This document shows, one piece after another, positions 1 to 12,900 of a stretch of DNA of 64,000 nt. Made by a program: the position numbers and the translations under genes. The notes under the pieces were generated by a model. It did not search any database and was not told the DNA's origin. It saw nothing but the letters and a program-made list of their open reading frames with translations. Origin of the DNA: Hymenolepis diminuta (lineage: Eukaryota; Platyhelminthes; Cestoda; Cyclophyllidea; Hymenolepididae). Location of the stretch: the NCBI GenBank assembly GCA_900708905.1, contig CAADRB010000002.1, positions 867,883-931,882 on the forward strand. The letters run 5' to 3'. Within the stretch, counting starts at the first letter, position 1. Each line of letters starts with the position of its first letter.

Positions 1-3000
1 ACATAAGACGAGCCGAAAAAGTACTTTCTTAAACTGTCAGTAAGAAAAATGCAGACGCTTGTTAAAAGTACATTAGTCATAGGAGAATCACGCAAAACCT
101 GGTAGATAAAACCACTCTTCAGCTTCTGAGTTAGTATTAAACAGTGACCCTCGTCTAATCACTGCAGTTTATCTATGTTGAATTGGATTAGCGCTTTTCT
201 TCTCTGAAATCAATACACGAGGAAAATGTTGCTGTTTGAATAACTATTCGCAAGATATTTCCATTACCACTAATAGGTAAATACAAGAAATACAAAGGGA
301 GGAAAAATCTAACAACTTATTAAACACGGATTGTTCACAACGTATTTTATTTGAATGTTGATATGTCTATTTAGTATTCAAAAATCTATAATATTTTACT
401 TTCTATAATCAAACGACAGGAGATTTAAATACTTAGACGCATAAACGATTTAAATGGGGATTATATTTCAGGACCGAAACAGATGTGCTGGATGCGTATT
501 CTCTCCTTCCCTATTGGACAGGTGTTAGGAGCCAAATCGCTTCAATAATAGTTTTTGATGTTTGTTTGAGACCACATGCCCCTATAGGGTGCTTTGCAAA
601 GCGTGAGAACGGGCTAGATTCAGGCCTTTCGAACCACTTACTTAATGCCTTAACTGATTCGGTGGAATTGAGAACTAAATTATGACATTAAAAAACTCCC
701 TATCTAGTACTAAATAATCCTGCAACACATGATCGCAGAGAGAAAGAGAGGGGGGGGGGGAGAGTACAAAAACAGTAGTAGATCGGATGAAACAGCAAAA
801 ACTAAAATATCAAAAGTTGTCTTCAATGAAGTTTTCTTCAGCTGCATTAGCAAATAATCCTTTCTCAATTTCAATCATCATTGTCCTCAAGACGGGATAC
901 AACTTTTCGCGGACCAAGACTAACAGGATTTCCAGTGCCAATTTCCGGTTGTTTAAGTCATAAAAGACAAGAGTAGTTGAAAGAGCACATATTAAAATAT
1001 CGTTATTAAAGATGGCATTGGATTCGATAAGAGTCTCTTTAACGGATGTTGAAAAGATTAAGAAAGTAAATCAGAATATAACTGTTAATTCTTGAATGTC
1101 CAGAGATCCGTTCATGCTATATAACTGAATACTTTCTAGTGAGTGTAAAATCCACTCAAATATCTCTAGACTTTTGGACGTATTACTGGTACAAAAATTA
1201 ATGAAAATCTTCGAGTTAACGGAGTTAACTTAGTCCTGAATTCTGCTATGTTAAGTATTATAAAAATATATCAGTCAAACCGTGAGGGAAAAAAGTGTCT
1301 AAATATGGACTTATTTAGTTTAAAATAGAAAATAATGAACCCTTCTGAATACTGTGGTATTCAGTTCTTCAGCGCCTGGTTACATGATAAATGCCCTTTG
1401 AGATGCGGTGAATCGGGTATGATGACATTTCCCTGTCGTAAATTGCCTCTCATTTGCCCATATAAAATTTGCAATTGAAATAATACGCTAAGATACAATC
1501 AAGTCGAGTCTTATTCTCTCTTGGTCTGCTGGATCTTTTTAAGCAGTACCCAAATATGTTACGGAAATGAGATCCACCCTATATTTGAGGAAGCGCTCAA
1601 CAGTAACCTGAGGAGTCAACATATATATGTATATAGTTTCTCATTAAAGCGATCATTCAGAAAAGTAATGTGACGACATAGCAAACGACAGGACCACTTC
1701 GGTCCGTAAAGAAAGTCATTGATAAATTGACTCTCATTTTGGCTTCTGTCGTTCAGTTAATTAATTTAAAAATCTATTTTTCAGAAAGAGTTAAGCTATA
1801 AAACACCTGCGTTAACTGAAATCATCTTTCAAGTTGTTGGTTTAACTATTAGCGCTAGCATTAGAAGGAATCATATTCTACTATCGTAATTCATAAATAT
1901 CCATAAGCACAGGAAACAATCCCCAATTTTAAGAAAAGACAAAATCTAAGAGTGAGATTTGCTAAATGTTACAAGCATCTATGAGAAGCGGAATTTGGAT
2001 TGCTTTAATTTGCATTTGAAGTTGTACCTTAAAATGTGAATACCACTGTAGCTAACTCACTTGCAGTTTGATTTATTACAACCTTCATGAAATGGTCCTT
2101 CTCATAAATGTAGTTTTGATGAGACAGTCTAGACATTCACACCAATAAAACTTCGATGAAGATCTCTGTGGATGTAGGTAGCTGCCGTGAACGACTAACC
2201 TGCTGGTGTTAGCAATTATATGTGTGCTTACTCAAATATGCATATTGTGCAGTTAAACCCCAATGAACATTTAACTGCTTGTGGCGGCGTCTTCCGGTTT
2301 AACAAAGGATTCCTTTGTGACGCATTCGGCTGATATCGTTTGTCATTTCCGACAATTAAGTAATGAATGTTTTTCACCCCCAATATACTTTTATAGTTTT
2401 TACAGTAAATTCATATTTTCTTGTAATAATTTGAAATCTGTATAGTTAAAATAGACAATAAATAAGTGAGCTCACCTTTCAAATAATCAATAATCATTAC
2501 AATTCTGTTGTAGTTCATCTTTAAAAACGGGTCGCAACCATGAAAGGTATTGATTTTCAGGATTAGAGGTGGGAATGCGCTTGCTCTTTCGCAACTACAC
2601 ATTTAAAAATGTCCTGATTCCTTTTTACATCATAGGAAAGAATTCCGTCCCAATCGAAAATGTAAAAGTTAAGATTTGAAGAAGATCAATTATTCGCTTC
2701 TAATCGAATGTAAGCTCTAAAATATTTCAATATGCAAATAGGAGATTTCAGTATTTATAATTCACTCCCATTGAAGGACACGAGCAATTATTTGTCAGGA
2801 AAAGATACGTATTTGACTTTATTCGGTGTTAACCATTTCAGTAACTAAGAGATCGACAAGTAAAATAAGAAAGTGATCCTTTTAGGAATGATACCAATGT
2901 TCCTCCATTTACAGAATAATACAAGGTCAAAATATGAATTTGAGATAGCATTCCCTCTAGAGTCACTTTTGAGATTAGCACAAAAGTAATCGTATTTGAA

Positions 3001-5504
3001 TGATTAATTCTCTGAAAATGAATGAAATAACTAAGTGGGCCGTAATAAATCGATTTAGGACTGGTCGTATTCTCTTTCAACATCAAGGAATCGTTCATGG
3101 GTAAAGACTTTTATTCAGATCTTAACTAGATGGTTCAAGAATCTCCTTCCAGCCAGTCAATTCCGAAAACCTAAAACTTCTTGACGTTTAGCAGGGCAAA
3201 TCAGAATTTTCTACTATTGAATCGGTAATAGCCATTTGATAATATAATTTCACAGTCTTCAGTGATGAAACTACCTTTTAAAGTTCCTATTTTATATCTG
3301 GAAGATTAACGACAGAAGGCTGCTAAATTGGAAATTCCATTAATCACGATGCTTCCTTCACGGTCTGAGTCTGAGTTAAAGATTTCAATAACATGAAAAA
3401 TTAATGGACCTGCTATTAAATTGGACAGTTTTATGACCGTCTGCGTGACACACTAATCAAAACATTAGTTGCTGGTTATCAATTCGTGGTGTCGTAGATT
3501 TTAACAACAATTAGTGAGAATGTGTTAATTGTCCAATTTTAGTAAAATTGAATGACAGTTGTCTACATGAATTGTCCCATTAATGTCGAGAAGCATTAAA
3601 CGAAGTTGTTAATGGGGAAAATTGATAATGTGTGAATGTTCGTCTTGAGGATAGCCTGGGACGTCGTAGAAGCCACTTTTAGAATGAGCTTCCTGTAGGT
3701 TCTTGCTAAAAGTAATAGTTGTCTCTTGTGGACCACAATGGATATCTGACTGCAAAAATTCGTAGAATACCATCAAAAATACACTCAGTCGCAATAGAAG
3801 TAGCATATAGGAGAGAGTTGTCAGATGTTATTAACATTTTCAATATGGCAACTTAATGCCACAGAAAAATCCTGTTTTTGGGGTTGGTTGAATCACTATC
3901 ACGTCAAGCTAAGACTTTCAAAGAACATTCTTACGGTTCGACAAAATGCCAACATGTTCAAGGTAGATCAATTCTAGAGGTTCAGAATAATTTGAGGTTC
4001 CAAATTTCGATCGTTTTAGTTATGAATCCTCACCAGCTTGGCACTAATGTATCAAAGTCTTATGCCCTAATGCACATTCACTTGACCGCAATTTATGGGG
4101 TCAATTAACGTCATTTATGGCATTATTCAAAATAATTCAATTCCTATTCAATTTATTTTACAGTCACAAATCTCGAATAAAAAAGCTCTCGAAAATGAAA
4201 CATAGTTTGAGTTAAGATTGAGGGTTGCGAGAAAGATGAGAAGAAACAAAAACGAAAAGAGTGTTATCATTATCTAAAATCTACATTGATGAAACAGTCT
4301 GCATATCAATTTTTCTGTAATTTAATGTATTTTGTTTTCAGAATTGTAACAAGATTTCACATAATTCTGCAATCATCTCCATTTTGCTTAGGTATTAGTG
4401 TAGCCATCCAAAGGGCTATGAAGTCCTTTAGTTAATGAACGAATGTTATTCAAGACTTGGCAATATATTTCTAAAAGTCTCATTGGGTGAGGTCATGTCT
4501 CAGTTTCCCCAAACAATAGTTTAATTCGATTTGCAGACATTTCTGGCCTATTGACGAATTTCTAAAGCTTTCGGATTCATCTCAGCCAATCTCGAATTAG
4601 TCATATTAATCAACATAGTTCCTGCTGAACATTTTGCCTGAATGCATATTGATTTCCTCCTATGCCCTTGAAGTGGCCTGTGGTAGGTGAACTATCGCTA
4701 ATGTCGCATTCCACGTCCTCAAGCTCTTTATTCCTAAATAATTGGTCAGCTATTTGATTTGAATCTCAACGTGTGCGTAGCTAAGTTCGTAGCGCCACGT
4801 TGACTACCGCTGTATTCATCTCTAAAGGTTATTTTTCTATTTTGAGTGTTTTCTGGTAATTTTGTAATATTCTATTGGATTGATTCTAAATTGTCTTCCA
4901 CATAGAACCAATTTCTTCACCTCCCCGTTTCGTGGATTCTACCCTTTACGATTTCTTTTAATAAGTACAGATTACCACTATCATATTTTCCCAAACAATC
5001 CACTTATCTATTCTTAACTTTATGGTTGTGTTTGTTTGACCTAAAAGTGGGTGGCTCCCACTGACTATATCAGTAAGCTATCTTTCATCGTGTATTCTTA
5101 AATTGTTGAAGGATGGGATTATCTCTTCCTCTACAAATTTCGATCACTTAAAAGATCATTTCATCAAAAATATTTCTTAAGTCTTATAGATCAGTCCTTT
5201 CTACCTAATGAGATATTTTGAGGCATCACTAATCATTTCCTTCTTGTCAAGTTGCAAATTATCGTTAATCTAATATTATTTATTTTGCCATTTTCATTAA
5301 CTAAATGTACCAGTTAAGGGAAGTAAGATAAAACATACCGACAATTTGATTTATATAAGAAACTAGTGGTTGATTTTTTTTTATATCTATGGCATGTGGG
5401 CCAAGAGTTTTATCTCTTTCACCAACACACAGACCAGGAGAAAGAGACTCTTGCAAACAGAATTCTTAAGTCGTCTAGACACTGATTTATCGCCTCTACC
5501 GATC
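1..5504. other. Intergenic, no supported gene
   Basis: Both strands carry only short open frames with AT-rich, unpatterned translations and no convincing splice-linked partners. The one distinct element is the purine tract near 737-764. No RNA gene or transposon protein is visible. Confidence 0.6.
737..764 (+). repeat. Purine tract with an 11-G run
   Basis: A GA-rich stretch passes into 11 consecutive G (750-760) and then returns to GA. It is a simple-sequence repeat, likely to vary in length and to be error-prone in sequencing. Confidence 0.85.
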
Positions 5505-5804
5505 AGTTGAAGGGAAAAAGGAAAAGAGGGCATGTTAGCCAGCCAAAATAAGCCTTTAGATCTTGAGTTTTTTTCCATGATTTTGAATGTATATTTCTTG
5601 AGAAATAAAATTGTGAAATTAATATTACATGTCTTGCACTTAAAAGTCTTGTGTATAACCCATTTGATTAAGTAACTTTTATTATCAGGAGATAACAAAT
5701 ATCCTTTTCGTATTGTGTCGAATTTAATGCGACTTGAAAACCCCAAAATACAATCTCAATCTTCTTTGCATTATCATAATATTAGTTACTATAACCAGGA
5801 CTTG
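5505..5804 (-). repeat. Left arm of a 300-nt inverted repeat
   Basis: The reverse complement of this segment matches 6280-6579 base for base over 300 nt by eye. Outside the outer end the match continues weakly for about 9 nt with two mismatches; at the inner end (5804/6280) it stops abruptly. No target-site duplication is apparent at the outer ends. Full identity implies a very recent duplication, gene conversion or an assembly fold-back artefact. A foldback or MITE-like element is possible, but no terminal motif of a known family was recognised. Confidence 0.93.
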
Positions 5805-6279
5805 CATATGGAATGTCAACAGAAACAGAATTTTCTTGGAAGGATTGCCTGAGACAATTGTTGATTCTATTCGAATCATTACTCGGCATCCGAGAGGTCG
5901 AGTTTGAAGGTGGACAAACAAATCGAACTATATCTGCAAAGTGATTCGCAGAGAGTGTGAAGAATTCGAATTTTGAATGGAGGTCACTTTGATGTGCTGA
6001 CTTTAAGAGCACTCTACTGCGTCCTAATTGTAAAGTCAGTCGTTGATATTCTTTCTATGTGAAATAGTCATAAAACTATTAACAACAACGTGAATTATTC
6101 TAATCCCTGTTGTTTTTTTATCACTTTCTCCTCTGTTATTTCCCTTTTAATTGGTAATACTTGAGCACACTTTGTGAACAGTAAGTCAGATTTTGAACAT
6201 TAACTTTGCATTTTATGCATTTTAATCGATTTTATTGAAAATCATTTCATTCATCGTTCCAGACATATATATATAGGCA
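5805..6279. other. Spacer between the inverted-repeat arms
   Basis: This 475-nt spacer is unique sequence without a convincing coding frame. A short AT dinucleotide run (about 6265-6274) lies next to the right arm. A transcript crossing the whole element could fold into a 300-bp stem with this spacer as its loop; that is inference from the geometry. Confidence 0.7.
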
Positions 6280-6579
6280 CAAGTCCTGGTTATAGTAACT
6301 AATATTATGATAATGCAAAGAAGATTGAGATTGTATTTTGGGGTTTTCAAGTCGCATTAAATTCGACACAATACGAAAAGGATATTTGTTATCTCCTGAT
6401 AATAAAAGTTACTTAATCAAATGGGTTATACACAAGACTTTTAAGTGCAAGACATGTAATATTAATTTCACAATTTTATTTCTCAAGAAATATACATTCA
6501 AAATCATGGAAAAAAACTCAAGATCTAAAGGCTTATTTTGGCTGGCTAACATGCCCTCTTTTCCTTTTTCCCTTCAACT
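6280..6579 (+). repeat. Right arm of a 300-nt inverted repeat
   Basis: This is the inverted partner of 5505-5804, with no difference seen over 300 nt. Both copies therefore contain the same 80-odd-codon open frame, one per strand, reading outward from the spacer. In the right copy the frame runs on past the arm to 6940; in the left copy it diverges after the arm and ends at 5387. Confidence 0.93.
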
Positions 6580-6940
6580 CATCAGTAGTCGTCACGCTAT
6601 TAGCCTCTCAACTACAGACATATGTGTCTCATTCAAGGGAGGAGTGGAAGTACTGGTTCCAAATCAATCACTGCGTGCCGTGGTTAACCTCATTAATAAA
6701 TTCAATGATTTTTCTTTGATCTCCACGCCGAGCAAATTAACAGCCATTGGTGAAGCCGCGAGTGAGCGACAAAATCGTGAGAAACCACTGATTATAAAGT
6801 ACGAAATGGCCACAAAGTTTGAATTATTTGGGTTGTTTACACTGCCGATTTGGTTTATAAATCGATGCCTGAACGAGAATACAACTGCATTATTTCGTGA
6901 CCAGAGACATTTGAGACTGTTCAGTTCGGTAAAAGATTAG
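6323..6940 (+). other. Unusually long open frame, unrecognised, possibly non-coding
   Basis: About 200 codons lie open here, in sequence where stops are expected every 14 or so codons. The first third is inside the right repeat arm and the rest is single-copy. The first in-frame ATG is at 6507, which would give 145 residues and a TAG stop. I recognise no domain: the part after the arm mixes hydrophobic and charged segments, without zinc-finger, integrase or reverse-transcriptase motifs. It could be a remnant of a mobile-element gene, an unrecognised exon or chance. I do not call it a gene. Confidence 0.3.
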
Positions 6941-9900
6941 CTTTGAACGGAATTGTGCAACGGTCATATAATACATCCATTTTCAGGTGTAACTCTACTT
7001 ATAATTATTTTATCAGATAATTTTCCTTTAATTAAGGGAACCAGATGGTTTGTCACTAGTAACCTTTATTATCCAATTTTATTTGAAAACTTAAATAGAT
7101 TTAATGGACATTATCGACTCTTCAAAAGTGAGAAATCACTGGTGGATTCATCTACTAACAGAGACAAAATTATGTGAGATGAAAATCGGCGTGTTATTAA
7201 ACATTAAAAGGAAAGTGGTGAAAAGTAAACTAAAGAAAACAGTCAACAGAATTCTTTTCTATGTCAAATTAAGTTGGGTCCTCCTGATTCTTTAACTTTT
7301 TCAGTTCCTACTCCCATTCTCTCCGGCTCGCAAATGTTATGCTAAAGTTAGTCCTTCATAAGTGAGAAGTTGTACGTAGTTATTTTCCGTGTTTAATAAA
7401 AATAATACTAGAAACAGGGACCTTAGATCATCTAACTGTTACTTACAGCTTCGTCCGTTGGGTTATTAATATTTATTAAGTGAACTCGGTAGTACCGAGG
7501 GTCATCTTCAAATAGCCTCAGATGAGCTTAGTGTAGTTCCGTGAAACACAGCGACGTTCTATACCATATCATTATTTTTTTGTTATTATTTCTCACAATA
7601 ATACAAAAATTTACTATGTTAATTGTGAGAAGCGACAGAAATGAAGGTCCAGCAAATGATAAGTGGAGAGGATCAAAAAAAAACCTAGAACGACTTCAAG
7701 GTATTAAAAAGCCTTACTTCATTTGATTTTGGGACTCAGATTGTACAGTACTTACTGAATGGGCAGTTTACGTTCCAAAATTCAAACTTTATGTTTTGTT
7801 CCCTGGATTGCAGCAAATGCCTGTCTGTAATGTTCGGAGCATATTAATCATATTTCATTAACAAAGAAGGGTCGGCTTTGCCCCTTCACTTGAGCTTATC
7901 AATGGTTCTTAAGGTCAATAAATAATTGAAATAATTGAGCAGGAATAAAACGTAATCTTCGCTCAAAATTCAGCGATAGCAAGAGATATTGAAATAATAT
8001 CATCAAATAAACTCAATTTCGTGACTTAGAAACGCGACCCAGAGGGTTTTTTAAAATCGTAGGCAAAAACACATTTCAATTAGCTCCTATTGTAGCTAGG
8101 TTCGTTTAATGTCTTCATCATAACTTAGAGACGGGGCAGTGTCTGCCTGAAGTTTTTGATGAAGGGTGAACGTCATAGAGCAGTAGGCTACAATTTTGCG
8201 GGGGACAACGCATGTATTGTCTTGACAATTTGTTAAAAACTTTTCCCTTCTACTAGCAGTGAGATGAGTGGATGGGTGGGCGGACATTTTCAAATGAATG
8301 GCGGTACATCAATACGTATATAAATGCATACATATGCACTTTGATTATTTCGGTTTGAATGTTGGAATGTACTGATCATTGACATAAAGTGTAGTCTAAT
8401 AGACTGACAGACGTTTTAACATTCCAGAAATTATCATGTTATCATCACAATTTTGCTGTTCATTATTCCAATTTTCGCGTGTAGGGATGATAATGGATTA
8501 TTTCAGAAGTACATACGAAGATCATCAAAGTTGTCATGCAATATGTTCTATGATAGATCTCAAGTCATTTAAGTAACTAGGCTAATATCCATGTCCTATC
8601 TAATTTCCAGATAAAACCACCTTTCTATGAATTTAATTATGTCTCACTTTTTTAAATAACATGTGACTATTAATTAAACAATTATACTCTTAGGTATTTC
8701 TCAATCATCATGTGGAAACGGGTCACATTAATTGAGATATATAGTCTCTTTTGAAACTTAATGGAGTAAGTAAGATGCCTTTCTACCACTAATTTTTGGC
8801 AGACAAGTTACATCCTGAAGTCTCTGTTGAACAACTGGATTAATTTTATCTTTCCCTTAATCAGCTTAAACCGGTTCTGTTGGTCCTGTGGTTCGCTGAA
8901 TGCTTATATACTCTGCAACCTCTGACATAATCGATTGAAAAATTTTAGTCTAAAAACGTCTTTGTGTAGAAGAAGACACACTGAAGCTTCCATAATTATG
9001 GAACTTCTGTTCAGCCCCGAACTACGGCTGTTTTTCCTTCAAAACGGTTTCTCCATTTTGAAACATGATCCTTAATGTTTCTTCGGCATCTCCTAATATC
9101 TAGCACCGAACGTATCAATATCAGCCTCTATCACTCTTAGTTGAGTATCGCATAATTCAGATGAAAGCACTTTGGTGAATTCAGTAAGCCAATTTTAGTA
9201 TTCATTTATTCCTTTCAAGAATGCCGCTATGTAATATTTACCCTCGTCAAGCTTTGAGGAATGTTTTTTTTCATTTCTGTTAAGCCCTTCACTTCGTACA
9301 CATACGCTACTTTTTTACTTACATGTGTCTAGACTAAAGGTTTATCCTTTGAGAAGGAAATGTCTATGAGCGATATTTAATGAAGAATACAAGGCTGCAA
9401 CACTAACAATTTCGTTATGGAAAAACTATATCAATTTGATATTTGTATGGTAATACGCAAAAAATTGCTTCCTGTAGACAGTCTAATCAAACCTTTGGTC
9501 TAGTCGGAAATGTAGCGATAATAAAAGGTCCCTTTCCATGAGGAAACATTCCCCCTATAGAATTATTTAAATACATCTGTTCTTCCGGAAACTCCTATTA
9601 ACTGGCATAGCAGCTTATTTCATTCCTTTTGGAAAATCATTAATAATGGCAGATATTGTTAAAATTCGACTCTAACGCCACTTTATGACAATCGTAATGA
9701 ATAAGCATTGGGAGAGGTTCTTAAGCGTCACTTATTCTAATAAATAGGAAATTTCGATTTTTAATACAAACGAAAGATGTCTGTTCCAATCGAATTCTAG
9801 GGTATTTTGTTCAATATCTATGCGAGTCCCATTTGTGACGGCAGTAAAGTGCAAATTCAGTTTGATGTCGATTATCGAGTATGAAGGCCTTTATTCACTC

Positions 9901-12900
9901 GTATTTGACAAACAAGTTCTGATTCGTTCGAAAGCTGAAAGTACCCCACACTTTCAATAATAGCATGCGAAAACTAGCACCGCTATAAGAATAGGAATAT
10001 TGCCTGATTACGGAAACTAGCCAAAAATTATTCAATTATATGTCTTGTATAATACGAATCAGACCAAAAGATACAGACATGTACCACCGATATTCGGTAA
10101 ATTAATCTTTGTGTTATAATGAATGTCAGTTAGGAAGTCTCCACAGACTAAATATATACAAGGCGATACAGTCCAAAGAGCCCCTTTAAAATGGAAACAA
10201 GCAGATGTTCTTACAGTCGTTTTTAGTCTTTTCTTGTCAATATCACCTTTACGATTGGGTGGAATATGTCGACCAACATAGGCGATGTTGTTTCCAGAAT
10301 TAATGTTTGGTGCTTAACAACTTGCGAAAAAGAAACGAGAAAAGCGTAAATGTTTGGCGAACAGCAATCTTGATTCTGCCAAACATGTAAGGTATGATGT
10401 GTGATTTAATAAAAGCAATAAGAAGTGAACATATAGATCAGTTAGATAATTTGATGGCTGTATCTATGATAAAATTAGGACATAAAAAACGCTATTGGGC
10501 AGTTCGATTATTAGGCTCCTCTTAGATCTATTTCTATTGCATTTGCTTTTAATGACTAATATTAAGAATTATTAGATGAATTTTCACTTCCTTAATCCAG
10601 CGGTTTCGCATTGACTCTTTCGATTACACATAGATATACCGAAAGAACCCATCTGAGAGTACATTAACTTTGCGATAACCCTTCCTTCTTCTCAGTTTTT
10701 GGCAAGAAGTTGATACTGACCAGAGAATGTACTTGGATACTTGAAAAGCTTTTAGGTATTGAGTTTAATATTAAAGAAATTACCTTTCGGTTTCGTTAAA
10801 ATTGGTACATTTCAACCGAAAGAATTAGTCGCCAAAACGACTGCTATTTACACCGATTTACGATAAACCGAATTCGACAATATTCAAATTTGTAATGATT
10901 AAGAGGTTTATCTATTTGAATTATAAAAAGGGTTGGTTATACTTTATCATCTGTTCGATTATTTTCCTTCAAATACTCAAAAAATCTAGTCGAAATATTT
11001 GACTCCAAAAGATGTTTTTTATCTCAATATGCTCTATTCTGTTTGCTTCAAAAGATCCGCAAAAATAACCAATAAACGGCAAAAAACGCTAGAATTTCTT
11101 TCACAAACCTAGCAGACGTGTGCTCAAAGTCCATAAATATTGATTTTCCAAAAGTCAATTCCCCAAATGTTAGAGGTATTCATGTTTTGAATAATTAAAG
11201 TGGTTCAACTAACTCGTTTATTAACCGATAAACTACAGCTTCTTTACTTTCATACTATTCAACAATTGATTTTCTCTGTTTCTAGAGCACTAAACCGTTC
11301 GAGCATTCTTAAAATTGTATATTACAGAATGCCATGTTAGAGAATTTTGCTTTCTCATTCATTTTAAGATAAATTGAACTAAAGTGACAAGACCGATCCT
11401 TTTTTATTAAAAAACGGTCAACAAGCACTGAACACCTTAGACAAGCAATTGTTGCAATCTGGAGAATGCATCAAGAAAATTGAATTTTGGAACGTGAGCT
11501 ACCATTAGTTGGTATTGCACAGACGGAATCCCAAAATCAAATGAAGTTAGACTCTTTGTTAACTTGACGTTGCACTCAGCTTTTTTGTAATCCCCTTTCA
11601 TTTATTATTTATGGAACTCTCGTAGGCAATTTTATTTGCTTCCCACAATTAAAATTTTATCTTTGTATTACCGTGGTTAATAAAAATATTCTTCATTTTT
11701 GTCAGATTTCAATAAATGGTTTCTATTTTTCACTCAATGAGCATGTTACTTACGCAGATGTAAGACCAGTAATCTTTGATAATTGACGAGTTATTGTCGC
11801 TACCGTAGATGGTATTGAAGAAAAGTTAGTTAGCTTCGTGGATTGTAAGCTTCATTTGGATTCAAAAAATTAAGCTTTTGAAGTAACAAATGGCAGTAAA
11901 AATTCTGATTACACCTTCTCCGAGCAGGAAAATCATTCTAAAGTCGCATAAAACTCAATAATTGTATTCCAAAATTCATAGAGATGGGTATTCTGTATAG
12001 TTGAATAAATTGGACTGTTTTTGTCCGTTCAGCGTTGTTTTATCTCCTCCCACATTTTCATCTTTTAGACAGAAAAAAGGGAAGATTCTACAAAGACGGT
12101 TTTTCTCATAAACATTATGAGTTTTGTTTGTCTTTCATCTTTACGCAAACATGTCAATCACAGGCAGCGGGACTTTAAGTGTTTTGAACGTGCTAAAACT
12201 TCGACTATTTCTTCTGACAAGTTCTATGCTTCATTTCCGAGGATTTCATATCATTATCTTGAAAAAGTAACGTAAGCGTTCATTCTTCTTTATTCATATT
12301 TCTCTACAATTTCAGTCAGTCGTTGGCAGGCCAAAAGTTTCCATAATTTAAAGCGTCTTGACTTGGGACGTCAATAGTGGCAAAAAGTCGGGTCATTTTG
12401 GCTGGTGAGACAGACGGGTGATGCTTTGGCAGGCGGTGCTCAGACTTGGCACAAGCCAATGCTGCTTACTTGTTTATTTGCCTTTCGCGGTTGAATAAGT
12501 GGTCTCACTAGAGTAGAAAATAACGTTTGGAAGTTTATTTACACTCCGAAATAGGCAGATGAATTAGCAGAGACACTGTTTTAACTGTTTTAATTTACCG
12601 TTTTATTCAGTTTATAGGCTTAAAATGCCCAAATTGAGATGGAAGTAGTAGCAAGAGTCCTAGAGAGGATAAAATATTTCCCTATTTGTTGAATGATAGC
12701 GCATTTGTCAACGTGCGCGTCTACTAAGACTGAGAGCATGAGTCTTGAGAGATAAGTGATTTTCTTTTATTCATGCTGGTGAATGGATTTTTAAATGCTC
12801 CAAACAATAATAACTCTAGAGGCAAGTAACACGACCTTATCAGAATTTTCTAAAGGAAACTTAAATTATATCCGTAATGCGTCCTGTAAACGCAAAAATA

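Noticed and set aside
5387..5746. Minus-strand open frame of 119 codons over the left repeat arm.
   Set aside because: It is the same frame as in the right arm, followed by unrelated residues after the arm ends. There is no ATG near its start and no known domain.
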